NCBI GenBank assembly: GCA_031266075.1
Contig: JAISBS010000094.1
Span: 1-64,000 of the forward strand
Reading direction: 5' to 3'
Length of the DNA stretch: 64,000 nucleotides
From: Treponema sp.
GTDB taxonomy: Bacteria; Spirochaetota; Spirochaetia; Treponematales; Breznakiellaceae
Part shown: one piece after another, positions 1 to 7,978 of the stretch
Position numbering within the stretch: the stretch's first letter is position 1
How the letters are laid out: the number at the start of each line of letters is the position of its first letter
The notes under the pieces: generated by a model
Databases searched by the model: none
What the model was told of the DNA's origin: nothing
Seen by the model: the letters and a program-made list of their open reading frames with translations, nothing else
Translations under genes and position numbers: made by a program

Positions 1-166
1 ACCTCGCCCTAAAGGGACGAGGTATGTTGTTCTCATAAGGTATTAGACTCAGGGTACATACCCTTTATAACGCCCTAAAGCTCCCCCGCGCAAGCGGGCT
101 TTTGGGCATGTACCCTTCGCTACGAATCAACCCGCGGGCGAATAACCCCCAAAGGGCTGATAAGGC
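1..166. other. Intergenic leader side with hairpins, no gene seen
   Basis: No convincing reading frame. A hairpin (arms ACCTCG 1-6 and CGAGGT 18-23, with an inner CCCT/AGGG pair) sits at the window edge and could be the terminator of a gene to the left. A second short stem (CCCGC 85-89, GCGGG 94-98) is followed by CTTTT and also looks terminator-like. Confidence 0.4.
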
Positions 167-205
167 TTGAATTTTCCGCGAATATATCCTACAATTCATG
201 TAGGA
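167..205 (+). promoter_or_regulatory. Promoter with dyad over the -10, upstream of the trans-sulfuration operon
   Basis: TTGAAT (167-172), a 17-bp spacer and TACAAT (190-195) form a sigma-70-type promoter. The inverted repeat TCCTACA-attca-TGTAGGA (187-205) covers the -10, where a repressor would block RNA polymerase. The two Rrf2 regulators encoded in the same operon are the obvious candidates, but the motif was not matched to a known IscR or CymR site. The leader to the first gene is about 135 nt and contains a weak CCCC/GGGG stem; it does not resemble a SAM-I riboswitch. Confidence 0.55.
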
Positions 206-336
206 ATTGATACCCCCCGGCATAAGGGGTTTCAGGGCTTTCCGGGAACCGCAAACCCCCGGTACGAGGTTGCTTTTCGGACAGCCCGTCCGGTCTAACA
301 TCCGCGGCGCTGCCGCCGTTTTTTACAGGAGTATCC

Positions 337-1470
337 ATGAAGCTGGGCACACTGCTCATCCACAGCGGCCATGAAACCGACCCCGCCACCGGGGCGCTGG
401 GGGTTCCGGTCTTTCAAACTTCCACCTTTGATCAGGGGGATCTGTCAAAAGAGCGGGAGTTTGATTACGCCCGGTCGGGAAACCCCACCCGGAAAGCCCT
501 GGAAGAAACCATCGCAGCCCTGGAAGGGGGGGGGCGGGGCTATGCCTTTGGCAGCGGCATCGCGGCGATTTCCTCGGCGCTGGGGATCTTTTCCGCCGGG
601 GATCACATTGTCGCCGCCGGGGACATTTACGGGGGCAGCTACCGGCTCCTTAACACCTTTTATAAGCGCTGGGGGCTTGAACACACGGCGGTGGACACCG
701 GCGACCCGGAGAATATCCGCCGGGCCATACAGCCGAACACCAGGGCGGTGTTTCTGGAAACCCCCTCCAACCCCCTGCTTAAAATCACCGACCTCCGCGC
801 CTGCGCCGCCGTCGCAAAGGAAACGGGGCTCCTCACCATCGTAGACAATACTTTTATGACCCCCCTGCTCCAGCGGCCCATCGAACTGGGGGCGGACATT
901 GTGATTCATTCGGCGACCAAATTCCTGGGGGGCCACAGCGATGTGATCTCCGGCCTGGCGGTATGCGCCACCGAAGCGCTGGGGAAACGGGTCTACGCGG
1001 TACAAAACGGCTTCGGCGCGATACCGGGGCCCTGGGATATATGGCTGGTGATCCGGGGAATCAAAACCCTGAAAGTGCGGCTGGAGGCCCAGCAAAAAAC
1101 CGCCGGGATTTTAAGCCGGAGGCTGCGGGAACACCCCCATGTGGAAGCGGTGTATTATCCGGGGCTGGAGGATCATCCCGGCAAGGCCATTCACGACGCC
1201 CAGGCTTCCGGGGCGGGGGCGGTTTTTTCCTTTAAGACCAAAACCCGTGAACAGGCTCTCCGGTTTTTGGGAACCGTAAAGTACGCCGCCGCCGCGGTAA
1301 GCCTGGGCGGGGTGGAGACCATCGCGTCCTACCCCGTGCGGATGAGCCACGCATCCATCCCCCCCGCGGAACGGGAGCGGCTGGGCATCACCGATACGCT
1401 GATCCGGATCTCCACGGGACTTGAGGAAGCTGAAGACCTTATCGAAGATTTTGAAAATGCCCTGGCCTAA
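337..1470 (+). CDS. PLP-dependent trans-sulfuration enzyme (cystathionine gamma-lyase/synthase family)
   Basis: A 377-residue member of the Cys/Met metabolism PLP family. Such enzymes make or cleave cystathionine or homocysteine in the cytoplasm. Visible hallmarks are YARSGNPTR (44-52), the cofactor-binding aspartate in VDNTF (D170) and the Schiff-base lysine K195 in HSATKFLGGHSD. The C-terminal ISTGLEEAEDLIEDF is typical. The sequence feels closest to MccB-type lyases, but synthase, beta-lyase and gamma-lyase cannot be separated by eye. ATG 337 follows AGGAG (327-331). It heads a run with a second paralogue and two Rrf2 genes, under the dyad-bearing promoter at 167-205. Confidence 0.9.
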   Translation: MKLGTLLIHSGHETDPATGALGVPVFQTSTFDQGDLSKEREFDYARSGNPTRKALEETIAALEGGGRGYAFGSGIAAISSALGIFSAGDHIVAAGDIYGGSYRLLNTFYKRWGLEHTAVDTGDPENIRRAIQPNTRAVFLETPSNPLLKITDLRACAAVAKETGLLTIVDNTFMTPLLQRPIELGADIVIHSATKFLGGHSDVISGLAVCATEALGKRVYAVQNGFGAIPGPWDIWLVIRGIKTLKVRLEAQQKTAGILSRRLREHPHVEAVYYPGLEDHPGKAIHDAQASGAGAVFSFKTKTREQALRFLGTVKYAAAAVSLGGVETIASYPVRMSHASIPPAERERLGITDTLIRISTGLEEAEDLIEDFENALA

Positions 1471-1532
1471 AGAGGTAAAGGCGGGGACGGCAATTGTTCC
1501 ACATAAACAGAGGGAAGGAGTATATTTAAACT

Positions 1533-2741
1533 ATGGCCGACAGCGTTTCGGATTGTAAAAGCACCCATCCAGGCCCGGCGGGCTTTTCCCTTGATACCAT
1601 GCTGGTTCACGGGACGGTCCCTTTTGATCCGGTAACCGGAGCCGTCAGTACCCCCATCTACCAAAGTTCCACCTTCCGGCATCCAGGTCTGGGCCAAAGT
1701 ACCGGGTACGACTATGGCAGGGTGGTAAACCCTACCCGCAGCGAACTGGAGCGGACGGTCGCCCTTATCGAACACGGAAAATACGGCCTGGCCTTTGCCA
1801 CCGGCATGGGGGCTATTTCAACCCTGATCAAGTTATACCAGCCGGGGGATCATATCATCGTTTCCGAAGACCTCTACGGCGGCACCTACCGCCTTTTCCA
1901 CGATTATTATGAACCCTGCGGTTATGCGTTTTCGTGGATCGACACCAGCGATCTCGCGCTCACCGCCGCCGCCCTGAGGCCGGAAACCAAAGCCATTTTC
2001 GTGGAAACCCCCTCGAACCCTATGATGAAGGTAACGGACATCCGCACCTGTGCGGAGCTTATCCACCGGCGGGGAGGCCATCTGGTCGTGGACAACACCT
2101 TTCTTTCACCCTGGTTCCAGAACCCCCTGGATCTGGGGGCCGACATCGTGGTTCACAGCGGCACCAAGTACCTGGCGGGTCACAACGACGCGCTGGCGGG
2201 CTTTATCGTCCATTCCGATGAGAGGCTGGAAGAAGCCCTGCGGAACGTACAGAAAAGCGAAGGGGCGGCGCTGGCCCCCTTTGACGCATGGCTGGTCTTG
2301 CGGGGGATCAAAACCCTGGCCCTGCGGATGGAACGGCATGAGCAAAACGCCCTCTCCATCGCCCGGTGGCTCCGGGCGCACCGGCGGGTGGAAACGGTCT
2401 TCTACCCCGGTTTTGAGGATCATCCCCAGTACGCGCTTTCCCGGGCCCAGAGCCGGGGCTTCGGCGGGATGATTTCGTTTTATGTCAAAAAACCCGCCGA
2501 TGCGGCGGTATTGCTGAAAAACCTGTCCCTCGTCCTCTTTGCCGAAAGTCTGGGGGGCGTAGAATCCCTGATCACCTATCCCCTGGTTCAGACCCATGGA
2601 GCCATACCGGAACCCATGCGGCTTGCCGCCGGAGTTACCGAAAAACTGCTCCGGCTCTCGGTGGGCATTGAAAACGTGGAAGACCTTATCGGCGATTTGG
2701 ACCGGGCATTTGCACACTGCGAGAAGGAAAACGGATTATGA
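1533..2741 (+). CDS. Second PLP-dependent trans-sulfuration enzyme (MetI/MetC-like)
   Basis: A 402-residue paralogue of the preceding gene. It has YGRVVNPTR, D187 in VDNTF and PLP lysine K212 in HSGTKYLAGHND. The phrase STFRHPGLGQSTGYDYGR and the AGHND variant after the lysine recall cystathionine gamma-synthase/beta-lyase MetI/MetC rather than MccB. The pair may therefore run cysteine and homocysteine interconversion in both directions, which is an inference. About 20 N-terminal residues precede the conserved start of the fold. An AAGGAG lies near 1515. Its TGA overlaps the next ATG by 4 nt, indicating translational coupling to the regulators. Confidence 0.88.
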   Translation: MADSVSDCKSTHPGPAGFSLDTMLVHGTVPFDPVTGAVSTPIYQSSTFRHPGLGQSTGYDYGRVVNPTRSELERTVALIEHGKYGLAFATGMGAISTLIKLYQPGDHIIVSEDLYGGTYRLFHDYYEPCGYAFSWIDTSDLALTAAALRPETKAIFVETPSNPMMKVTDIRTCAELIHRRGGHLVVDNTFLSPWFQNPLDLGADIVVHSGTKYLAGHNDALAGFIVHSDERLEEALRNVQKSEGAALAPFDAWLVLRGIKTLALRMERHEQNALSIARWLRAHRRVETVFYPGFEDHPQYALSRAQSRGFGGMISFYVKKPADAAVLLKNLSLVLFAESLGGVESLITYPLVQTHGAIPEPMRLAAGVTEKLLRLSVGIENVEDLIGDLDRAFAHCEKENGL

Positions 2742-3169
2742 GAATTTCAACCAAAGGACGCTATTCGCTGGAGGCCCTCCTTTACATGGCCCTGCTCCCG
2801 GAAGGCGAATTTGCCAGTACCCGGATCATTGCGGAATACACCGGCATATCGGACGGGTATCTGGAACAGCTTTTTATCCCCCTGCGAAAAGCGGGGCTCA
2901 TTCAGGGCATCCGGGGGCCCCTGGGGGGCTATCTTCCGGGGAAAAAGCCGGAGGACATCAGCGCGGGGGATGTGCTGCGGGCGGTGGAAGGCTCGCTGGA
3001 ACCGGTGGACTGCGTCAATTCCCGGCTGTGCCCCATTGAGGATCAGTGCCGCTCCCAGCATACCTGGCGGGAACTGTATAAGGAAATTTCCACCTGCGTC
3101 GATTCCATCAGCCTGCGGGATCTGGTGGAAGCGTATCACAAGCTGGATCAGATGGAGTATGCGATATGA
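2738..3169 (+). CDS. Rrf2-family regulator, IscR-like with three conserved cysteines
   Basis: A 143-residue winged-helix Rrf2 protein (MRISTKGRYSLEALLYMA, then YLEQLFIPLRKAGLI and GPLGGY of the DNA-binding domain). It carries C92, C98 and C104 in a C-x5-C-x5-C array followed by H108. E. coli IscR uses cysteines with the same numbering plus H107 to hold [2Fe-2S], so a redox- or iron-sulfur-sensing role is likely. The last residues are EYAI, with a terminal isoleucine. Start and stop both overlap neighbours by 4 nt (ATGA), so it is translated with the PLP enzymes. It probably controls the sulfur genes around it, perhaps through the dyad at 187-205. Confidence 0.85.
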   Translation: MRISTKGRYSLEALLYMALLPEGEFASTRIIAEYTGISDGYLEQLFIPLRKAGLIQGIRGPLGGYLPGKKPEDISAGDVLRAVEGSLEPVDCVNSRLCPIEDQCRSQHTWRELYKEISTCVDSISLRDLVEAYHKLDQMEYAI

Positions 3170-3600
3170 AAATTTCCACCAGGGGACGTTACGGCACCCG
3201 GCTGTTGATCGATCTGGCCGAACATATCCGGGAAGATCATATATCGCTGGCCAGCATTGCGGAACGGCAGGCCATTTCGATCCGGTACCTTGAACAGGTG
3301 GCGGTGATCCTCCGGCGGGCCGGTTTTATCCGCTCCGTCAAGGGCGCGTCCGGCGGTTATGCGCTGGCAAAAAAGCCCGAGGATATTATCATCGGCGACG
3401 CCCTGCGGATGCTGGAAGGGGATATGCTGGTAGTGGATCCCCCCCTTCCCAACACCAAAGAGACACGGCTCCAGCGCTGCATCCGCCTGACGGTTTTTGA
3501 CCGCCTGAACGACCGGATCGCCGCGGTGATTGACCGAAAAACCCTGGCCTCCATGATAGGGACGGTTGACCCGGATGAATCCTACATGTATTTTATATGA
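3166..3600 (+). CDS. Rrf2-family regulator, CymR-like
   Basis: A 144-residue Rrf2 protein beginning MKISTRGRYGTRLLIDLA, with the wing sequence GASGGY. Unlike its upstream neighbour it lacks the cysteine triad (single C near residue 105), so it should not hold a cluster there. The C-terminus, DESYMYFI, resembles as I recall it the end of Bacillus CymR, the cysteine-metabolism repressor that works in complex with CysK. CysK is encoded 3.2 kb downstream. A CymR-like cysteine sensor is the best reading, and the CysK partnership is an inference. The start overlaps the previous stop by 4 nt. Confidence 0.82.
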   Translation: MKISTRGRYGTRLLIDLAEHIREDHISLASIAERQAISIRYLEQVAVILRRAGFIRSVKGASGGYALAKKPEDIIIGDALRMLEGDMLVVDPPLPNTKETRLQRCIRLTVFDRLNDRIAAVIDRKTLASMIGTVDPDESYMYFI

Positions 3601-3605
3601 ATGAG

Positions 3606-3721
3606 GCTGTTCCAAAACTTCAATTTTTGGAACAGCAACCTTAGATTTATATGGAAAAGCGGCCAAATGTCCGCTTTTCCAAGAGGTTGTTTCAAAACCA
3701 ACCGGGTTTTGGAACAACCTC
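3606..3721. repeat. Three consecutive intergenic hairpins
   Basis: The gap between the second Rrf2 gene and the peroxiredoxin holds three stems in a row. They are GCTGTTCCAAAA/TTTTTGGAACAGC (3606-3636), a perfect 10-bp stem GGAAAAGCGG/CCGCTTTTCC (3653-3662 and 3671-3680), and GAGGTTGTTTCAAAACC with its complement (3683-3721). The first and third belong to the hairpin family seen throughout the window. None has a clean T tract, so simple termination is not the whole explanation. Confidence 0.7.
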
Positions 3722-3743
3722 GAGTAATAAGGAGAATTCCAAA

Positions 3744-4307
3744 ATGTCGTTAATTAACAAGGAAGTAAGAGATTTTTCTGTCTGGGCTTTTCAGGACAGC
3801 AGCTTCAAAACCGTCAGCAAGGCGGACATTGTAGGCAAATGGTCGGTGTTTTTCTTTTACCCCGCGGATTTTACCTTTGTGTGCCCCACGGAACTGGAGG
3901 ATCTCGCGGAATGTTACGACCGCTTCAAGGCCGCCGGCTGCGAGGTCTACTCAGTTTCCTGCGATACCCACTTTGTCCACAAGGCATGGCACGATATGTC
4001 CAGGGCGATCCAGAAAATCCAGTACCCCATGCTGGCGGACCCCACCATGGTGCTGGCCCGGGATTTTGACGTGTTGATTGAAGAGGACGGCATTACCGAC
4101 CGGGCCAGCTTCATCGTCAACCCGGAGGCGAAAATTGTCGCCTACGAGGTACTGGCCGGCAATGTGGGCCGCAACGCCGATGAACTGCTCCGCCGGGTGG
4201 AAGCCTCCCAGTATGTGGCCAAACACACAGATCAGGTCTGCCCCGCCCGCTGGAAGCCCGGCGCAAAAACCTTGACCCCCGGCCCGGATCTGGTAGGTTC
4301 CCTGTAA
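3744..4307 (+). CDS. ahpC: Typical 2-Cys peroxiredoxin (AhpC)
   Basis: A 187-residue thiol peroxidase that reduces H2O2 and organic peroxides in the cytoplasm. The peroxidatic cysteine is C47 in FVCPTE and the resolving cysteine C166 in DQVCPARWKPG; the length matches AhpC exactly. The start was placed at ATG 3744, preceded by AAGGAG (3729-3734). A longer in-frame extension runs back into the hairpins and is unlikely to be translated. No ahpF reductase lies nearby, so reduction must come from another thioredoxin or AhpF encoded elsewhere. Its position behind two Rrf2 regulators links it to thiol/redox control. Confidence 0.93.
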   Translation: MSLINKEVRDFSVWAFQDSSFKTVSKADIVGKWSVFFFYPADFTFVCPTELEDLAECYDRFKAAGCEVYSVSCDTHFVHKAWHDMSRAIQKIQYPMLADPTMVLARDFDVLIEEDGITDRASFIVNPEAKIVAYEVLAGNVGRNADELLRRVEASQYVAKHTDQVCPARWKPGAKTLTPGPDLVGSL

Positions 4308-4316
4308 GGATTACAA

Positions 4317-4355
4317 GAGCCTTTTCCAAAACCAACCGGATTTTGGAACAAGCTC
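4317..4355. terminator. Hairpin between convergent ahpC and ABC operon
   Basis: Stem GAGC-cTTTTCCAAAA / TTTTGGAA-caa-GCTC (4317-4355) around the loop CCAACCGG. It lies exactly between convergent genes and touches the stop of the minus-strand ATPase gene. It belongs to the window-wide hairpin family and may act as a bidirectional terminator. Confidence 0.6.
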
Positions 4356-5112
4356 ACAGGACGCTCTGCAAAAACTGGCGGGTCCGGTCGTTCCGGGGAT
4401 TGCTGAACATCTGTTCCGGCGCGCCGGTTTCGAGAATTGCCCCGTCGAACATAAAGACCACCTGATCCGCGGCTTCCCGGGCAAAGCCTATTTCGTGGGT
4501 TACCACCAGCATGGTCATCCCCGCAGCGGCAAGCTGCTTCATTACCGCCAGAACCTCGCCCACCAGTTCCGGGTCCAGCGCCGAGGTGGGCTCGTCAAAG
4601 AGCATGATCCGGGGTTCCATGGCCAGGGCCCGGGCAATGGCTACCCGCTGCTGCTGGCCCCCGGAAAGCTGGCTGGGCCACGTGTCGATCTTGTCCCCCA
4701 GGCCCACCCGTTCAAGCATCAGTCTGGCCTTTTCCCGGGCCTCGTCCGCCGGAATCCTCCGCACATGAACCGGGGCCATCATCACGTTCTCAATCGCCGT
4801 TTTGTGGGGGAAAAGGTTGAACCGCTGGAACACCATCCCCACTTCCCGCAGGGCCCTGTTCCGTTCCTCCGGGTGCATCTTCACGCTGTTCACCCCGTTT
4901 TTGCAGTCAAACAGGAGCTTGTCTTCGATATAAATTTGGCCGTCGTCAATCCGCTCCAGCCGGTTCAGGGATCGCAGGTACGTGGACTTCCCCGCCCCCG
5001 AAGGGCCGATGATGCAGACCACTTCCTTCTGTTCTACCGTAAGGGAAACTTCCTTCAACACCCTGATATGCCCAAAGGATTTGTTGACCCCAAGGGTCTT
5101 GATCATTGACAT
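4354..5112 (-). CDS. Polar amino-acid ABC transporter ATP-binding protein
   Basis: A 252-residue ATPase of the GlnQ/TcyC class that powers import on the cytoplasmic face. Walker A is GPSGAGKST (36-44), the signature is [14 protein letters not shown], and Walker B is [14 protein letters not shown] followed by the switch histidine in VVTHE. It is the last gene of a binding protein-permease-ATPase operon (gaps of 9-12 nt). The sulfur neighbourhood makes cystine a plausible substrate, though glutamine, histidine and arginine systems look alike. The start has GAAGGGCC upstream. Confidence 0.92.
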   Translation of the reverse strand: MSMIKTLGVNKSFGHIRVLKEVSLTVEQKEVVCIIGPSGAGKSTYLRSLNRLERIDDGQIYIEDKLLFDCKNGVNSVKMHPEERNRALREVGMVFQRFNLFPHKTAIENVMMAPVHVRRIPADEAREKARLMLERVGLGDKIDTWPSQLSGGQQQRVAIARALAMEPRIMLFDEPTSALDPELVGEVLAVMKQLAAAGMTMLVVTHEIGFAREAADQVVFMFDGAILETGAPEQMFSNPRNDRTRQFLQSVL

Positions 5113-5121
5113 GGCGGCCCT

Positions 5122-5781
5122 TCATTCATAGACGGAATACTTTTTTTCCAGTTTGTGGAAAATGTAGGTAAACACCGCGGTAATGATGAGGTAGAGGATC
5201 ATGGCCGGGATATACACCAGGGCGGAACGGGTGGAAGATTCGATATTCCGGGTGGCCTTGGTAATGTCCGTCAGGGCGATCATCGACACCAGGGAAGCGT
5301 CCTTCAACATCATAATAAATTCATTCCCCACCGGAGGGATAAGCCGCCGGATCGACTGGGGGATGACCACCAGCCGCATGGTCTGGGCGTAGGAAAGCCC
5401 CAGGGCCCGGGAAGCCTCGAACTGGCCCTTGTCGATGCTCTGGATCGCCGCCCGGATGATCTCCGCGCAGTAGGCCGCGGAGTTCAGGCTAAAGGCGATA
5501 AAGGCGGCGAAAAAACGGTTGTTGATCGTCAAAAACGGGGTGATCATGGGCAGGGCGTAGTAAATAAAGTAAAGCTGCATGAGCAGCGGGGTGCCCCGGA
5601 AAAAAAATATATAGGCGCTGCATAGCTTGTTGAGCGCCGTAATTTTCGACATTTTCCCCAGGGCCAGAAAAAGACTCAAAACCACCCCGGCGGAAACCGC
5701 CAGGATGGTCAGGGAGATAGTAACCCGGGCTCCGGCCAAAAGCTGGGGTATCCAGGTTAGTATGGTTTCGAACTTGGACAT
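5122..5781 (-). CDS. Polar amino-acid ABC transporter permease
   Basis: A 219-residue inner-membrane permease of the HisM/GlnP/TcyB family with about five hydrophobic segments. It contains FFRGTPLLMQLYFIYYALP near residues 59-77 and the cytoplasmic EAA-type loop EASRALGLSYAQTMRLVVIPQSIRR that docks on the ATPase. It lies between the binding protein and ATPase genes. A single permease gene suggests a homodimeric pore. No substrate can be assigned from sequence alone. Confidence 0.9.
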   Translation of the reverse strand: MSKFETILTWIPQLLAGARVTISLTILAVSAGVVLSLFLALGKMSKITALNKLCSAYIFFFRGTPLLMQLYFIYYALPMITPFLTINNRFFAAFIAFSLNSAAYCAEIIRAAIQSIDKGQFEASRALGLSYAQTMRLVVIPQSIRRLIPPVGNEFIMMLKDASLVSMIALTDITKATRNIESSTRSALVYIPAMILYLIITAVFTYIFHKLEKKYSVYE

Positions 5782-5793
5782 CTGCCTCTGCGG

Positions 5794-6600
5794 TTAGGGC
5801 CGGGCCGCGGAAACCAGGTCTTTTTTGAAGGTGTCCTGGGAAAATTTCAGCATGGTTCCGTCGGCGAACAGTTCGTCCAGGGCCTTGTCCAGCGCTTCTG
5901 TGAGGGCGTCGTTGCCTTTTTTCAGGCAGACGGCGAAAACCTCGTCCGCCGTGCCCTGCCAGACGATCTCAAAGGGCGTGTCCTCGGGGGCCACATAATC
6001 TACCGCCACCAGGATGTCGCAGACAATGGCGTCCACCCGGCCCAGCCGGAGTTCGTCAAAGCAGTTTATCACCTTGTCGTATTCACGGGGGGTAAATTTC
6101 AAACCCCCTTCCGCCAGTTTGGCCATGAAAATGTCCGAGGTGGTTTCCGCCTGATAAGCCACATCGAGCCCCCCCAGTTCCTCCGGGCTGCGGGCTTTTA
6201 CCGCGGAACCTTTCAGAAGCACCAGAGCCTGGGAGTTGCCGATATAGGGCCGGGTAAAGTTATGGGCCGCCAGTCGTTCTTCGGTAATCGTTACCGAGGA
6301 GATGATGCAGTCATATTTGTTGGTATTAACCCCGGCAAAAATCCCGTCCCAGGCAGTATCAACGAATTTTACCCCCAGGCCGAGTTTTTCCGCCAGCGCC
6401 GTGGCCATGGTTACGTCAAAGCCGACGGGGGTTTTCCCGTCCTCATCCAGGTACTCCATGGGCGGGTAGCCGATTTCCATACCGACGGTCAGAACCCCCG
6501 GTTCCAGGGTAAGATTGCCGGAACCCTGCGTTTTTGCGCAGGAAATACCGGTCAGCGCAAGGACGCAAAGCGCCGCAAAAGCCAATTTCCTCATTGTCAT
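5794..6600 (-). CDS. Amino-acid-binding lipoprotein of ABC transporter (family 3)
   Basis: A 268-residue family-3 solute-binding protein. The signal peptide ends in a lipobox (LTGISC), so the mature protein is probably lipid-anchored in the periplasm. Family features are LTVGMEIGYPPMEYLDEDGKTPVGFDVTM split over residues 36-65, then VDTAWDGIFAGVNTNKYDCIISSVTIT. ATG 6600 follows AGGAGG at good spacing; ATG 6594 is an in-frame alternative. It is the first gene of the operon under the strong promoter at 6628-6656. Cystine is a reasonable guess from context only. Confidence 0.9.
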   Translation of the reverse strand: MTMRKLAFAALCVLALTGISCAKTQGSGNLTLEPGVLTVGMEIGYPPMEYLDEDGKTPVGFDVTMATALAEKLGLGVKFVDTAWDGIFAGVNTNKYDCIISSVTITEERLAAHNFTRPYIGNSQALVLLKGSAVKARSPEELGGLDVAYQAETTSDIFMAKLAEGGLKFTPREYDKVINCFDELRLGRVDAIVCDILVAVDYVAPEDTPFEIVWQGTADEVFAVCLKKGNDALTEALDKALDELFADGTMLKFSQDTFKKDLVSAARP

Positions 6601-6627
6601 AGATTTCCTCCTAAAAAAGCTGGGGGA

Positions 6628-6656
6628 AGTATAACGGTTTACCCTTTTTCCGTCAA
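6628..6656 (-). promoter_or_regulatory. Promoter of the amino-acid ABC operon
   Basis: Read on the minus strand: TTGACG (6656-6651), 17-bp spacer, TATACT (6633-6628). The predicted start near 6621 leaves a leader of about 20 nt carrying the AGGAGG of the binding-protein gene. Confidence 0.7.
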
Positions 6657-6675
6657 TGAACCGCCATAAAGAACA

Positions 6676-6738
6676 AAGGCCAAAAACTCAGGCCTTTTTA
6701 CCATTTTGAACTTGTTCCAAAAACTGAAGTTTCGGAAC
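6676..6738. repeat. Two hairpins in a divergent intergenic region
   Basis: AAGGCC-aaaaactca-GGCCTTTTT (6676-6699) looks like a terminator, and GTTCCaAAAACT-ga-AGTTTcGGAAC (6714-6738) is a family hairpin. Both lie between divergently transcribed genes (ABC operon to the left, cysK to the right), where no terminator is needed. They may come from an earlier arrangement or have another role. Confidence 0.6.
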
Positions 6739-6771
6739 AGCCTCGTTTTTGAAAAAAATCGTCCGGAACCC

Positions 6772-6823
6772 TTGACATTTTGCTTTTTATATTATAACAT
6801 CTATATTAATACTAAGAATTAAT
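6772..6823 (+). promoter_or_regulatory. cysK promoter with downstream ATTAAT repeat
   Basis: A perfect TTGACA (6772-6777) precedes TATAAC (6793-6798, spacer 15) or TAACAT (6795-6800, spacer 17). The palindromic hexamer ATTAAT occurs at 6805-6810 and 6818-6823, forming a dyad just past the predicted start. That is a plausible operator, but it does not match the dyad at 187-205. Confidence 0.6.
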
Positions 6824-6846
6824 GTGTGATTTTCATGGAGGTTTTT

Positions 6847-7767
6847 ATGGCACGGGCCGAAAAAATTACGGATTTGATTGGGAACACGCCCCTGGTCAAA
6901 ATCAACAAAATCAACGAGGGGGACGCCGTCGTATATGTCAAACTGGAAAGCTTTAACCCCCTCCACAGCGTCAAGGATCGGATAGCCCTGGCGATGATCG
7001 AAGCCGCGGAAAAGGCCGGCAAGCTGAAAAAGGGCACGGTGATCATCGAACCAACCAGCGGCAATACCGGTATCGGGCTGGCCTTTGTGGCGGCGGTCAA
7101 AGGCTACCGGATCATCCTGACCATGCCGGAAACCATGAGCGTTGAGCGGCGGAAGCTCCTCAAAGCCCTGGGCGCGGAACTGGAACTGACCGAAGGCGCC
7201 AGGGGCATGAAAGGAGCCATTGCCAGGGCGGAAGAACTGGCCGCGTCGATTCCCAATTCCTTTATCCCCCAGCAGTTTGACAACCCCGCCAACCCCACGG
7301 TCCATGAAAAAACCACGGGCCCCGAAATCTGGGCCGATACGGACGGCAAGATCGACATTCTCATCGGCGGGGTGGGCACCGGGGGTACAGTTACCGGTGC
7401 GGGCAAATACCTCAAGTCGAAAAAACCGTCGGTCAAGGTGATCGCCGTGGAGCCCTCCGCGTCTCCGGTGCTTTCCGGCGGCCAGCCGGGGCCCCACAAA
7501 ATCCAGGGCATCGGCGCCGGTTTCCAGCCCACGGTCTACGATCCCAAAATCGTGGACGAAATCTACCAGACCGACGATGTGAAGGCGGGAAGCGCCGCCC
7601 GGCGGCTGGCCAAGGAAGAAGGCATCCTGGTGGGCATCTCCTCCGGCTCCGCCCTTGAAGCGGCCCTGACCGTGAGCAAACGCCCCGAAAACAAAGGCAA
7701 AACCATCGTCGCCGTCCTTCCCGACACCGGTGAGCGGTACTTGTCCACCTGGCTCTGGGAAGAATAG
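6847..7767 (+). CDS. cysK: Cysteine synthase (O-acetylserine sulfhydrylase)
   Basis: A 306-residue PLP enzyme that makes cysteine from O-acetylserine and sulfide. It has the Schiff-base lysine K43 in SVKDRI, the substrate loop [12 protein letters not shown], the phosphate-binding [11 protein letters not shown] and the C-terminal serine motif [10 protein letters not shown] 6847 was chosen because GGAGG (6837-6841) lies 5 nt upstream; GTG 6826 and ATG 6835 are worse. In other bacteria CysK also binds the C-terminal isoleucine of serine acetyltransferase and partners CymR. Both Rrf2 proteins here end in isoleucine. No serine acetyltransferase gene is in the window. Confidence 0.95.
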   Translation: MARAEKITDLIGNTPLVKINKINEGDAVVYVKLESFNPLHSVKDRIALAMIEAAEKAGKLKKGTVIIEPTSGNTGIGLAFVAAVKGYRIILTMPETMSVERRKLLKALGAELELTEGARGMKGAIARAEELAASIPNSFIPQQFDNPANPTVHEKTTGPEIWADTDGKIDILIGGVGTGGTVTGAGKYLKSKKPSVKVIAVEPSASPVLSGGQPGPHKIQGIGAGFQPTVYDPKIVDEIYQTDDVKAGSAARRLAKEEGILVGISSGSALEAALTVSKRPENKGKTIVAVLPDTGERYLSTWLWEE

Positions 7768-7796
7768 GAGGGTGTCCGGGAAGCGCGAACTTTCGG

Positions 7797-7978
7797 TTCG
7801 AGGTTACTTCCCGGACAGCCCGCTACGGGCTGCCTTCGCGCACGGCGCGCAGGGCGGCCTAAAGACCGCCGGCCCTTGGTACGTGCGGGGGCTTTTGGTA
7901 TGCGCCGGGCGTGTGCTGCCGGCGCCTGGCAATCAGCCCGCTACGGGCTGCCTTCACGCGCCGGCGCAACAGGAAAAT
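7797..7978. repeat. Dispersed repeat region downstream of cysK
   Basis: No gene seen. Bases 7846-7926 are one copy of an 80-bp GC-rich repeat whose second copy is at 9068-9146. A short stem GCCCG-cta-CGGGC occurs twice (within 7817-7838 and 7936-7957). The stretch 7797-7828 (CGAGGTT, CGGACAGCCCG) also resembles 262-292 upstream of the first gene. Confidence 0.7.

Noticed and set aside
205-336. Possible SAM-I (S-box) riboswitch before the trans-sulfuration genes
   Set aside because: The leader has only weak short stems and lacks the conserved S-box core and a terminator next to the start codon.
3606-3721. CRISPR-like array from repeated hairpins
   Set aside because: The repeats are imperfect palindromes of different length without regular spacers, and no cas genes occur in the window.
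3651-3743. N-terminal extension of the peroxiredoxin
   Set aside because: It would translate the intergenic hairpins; ATG 3744 has AAGGAG and gives the standard 187-residue AhpC.
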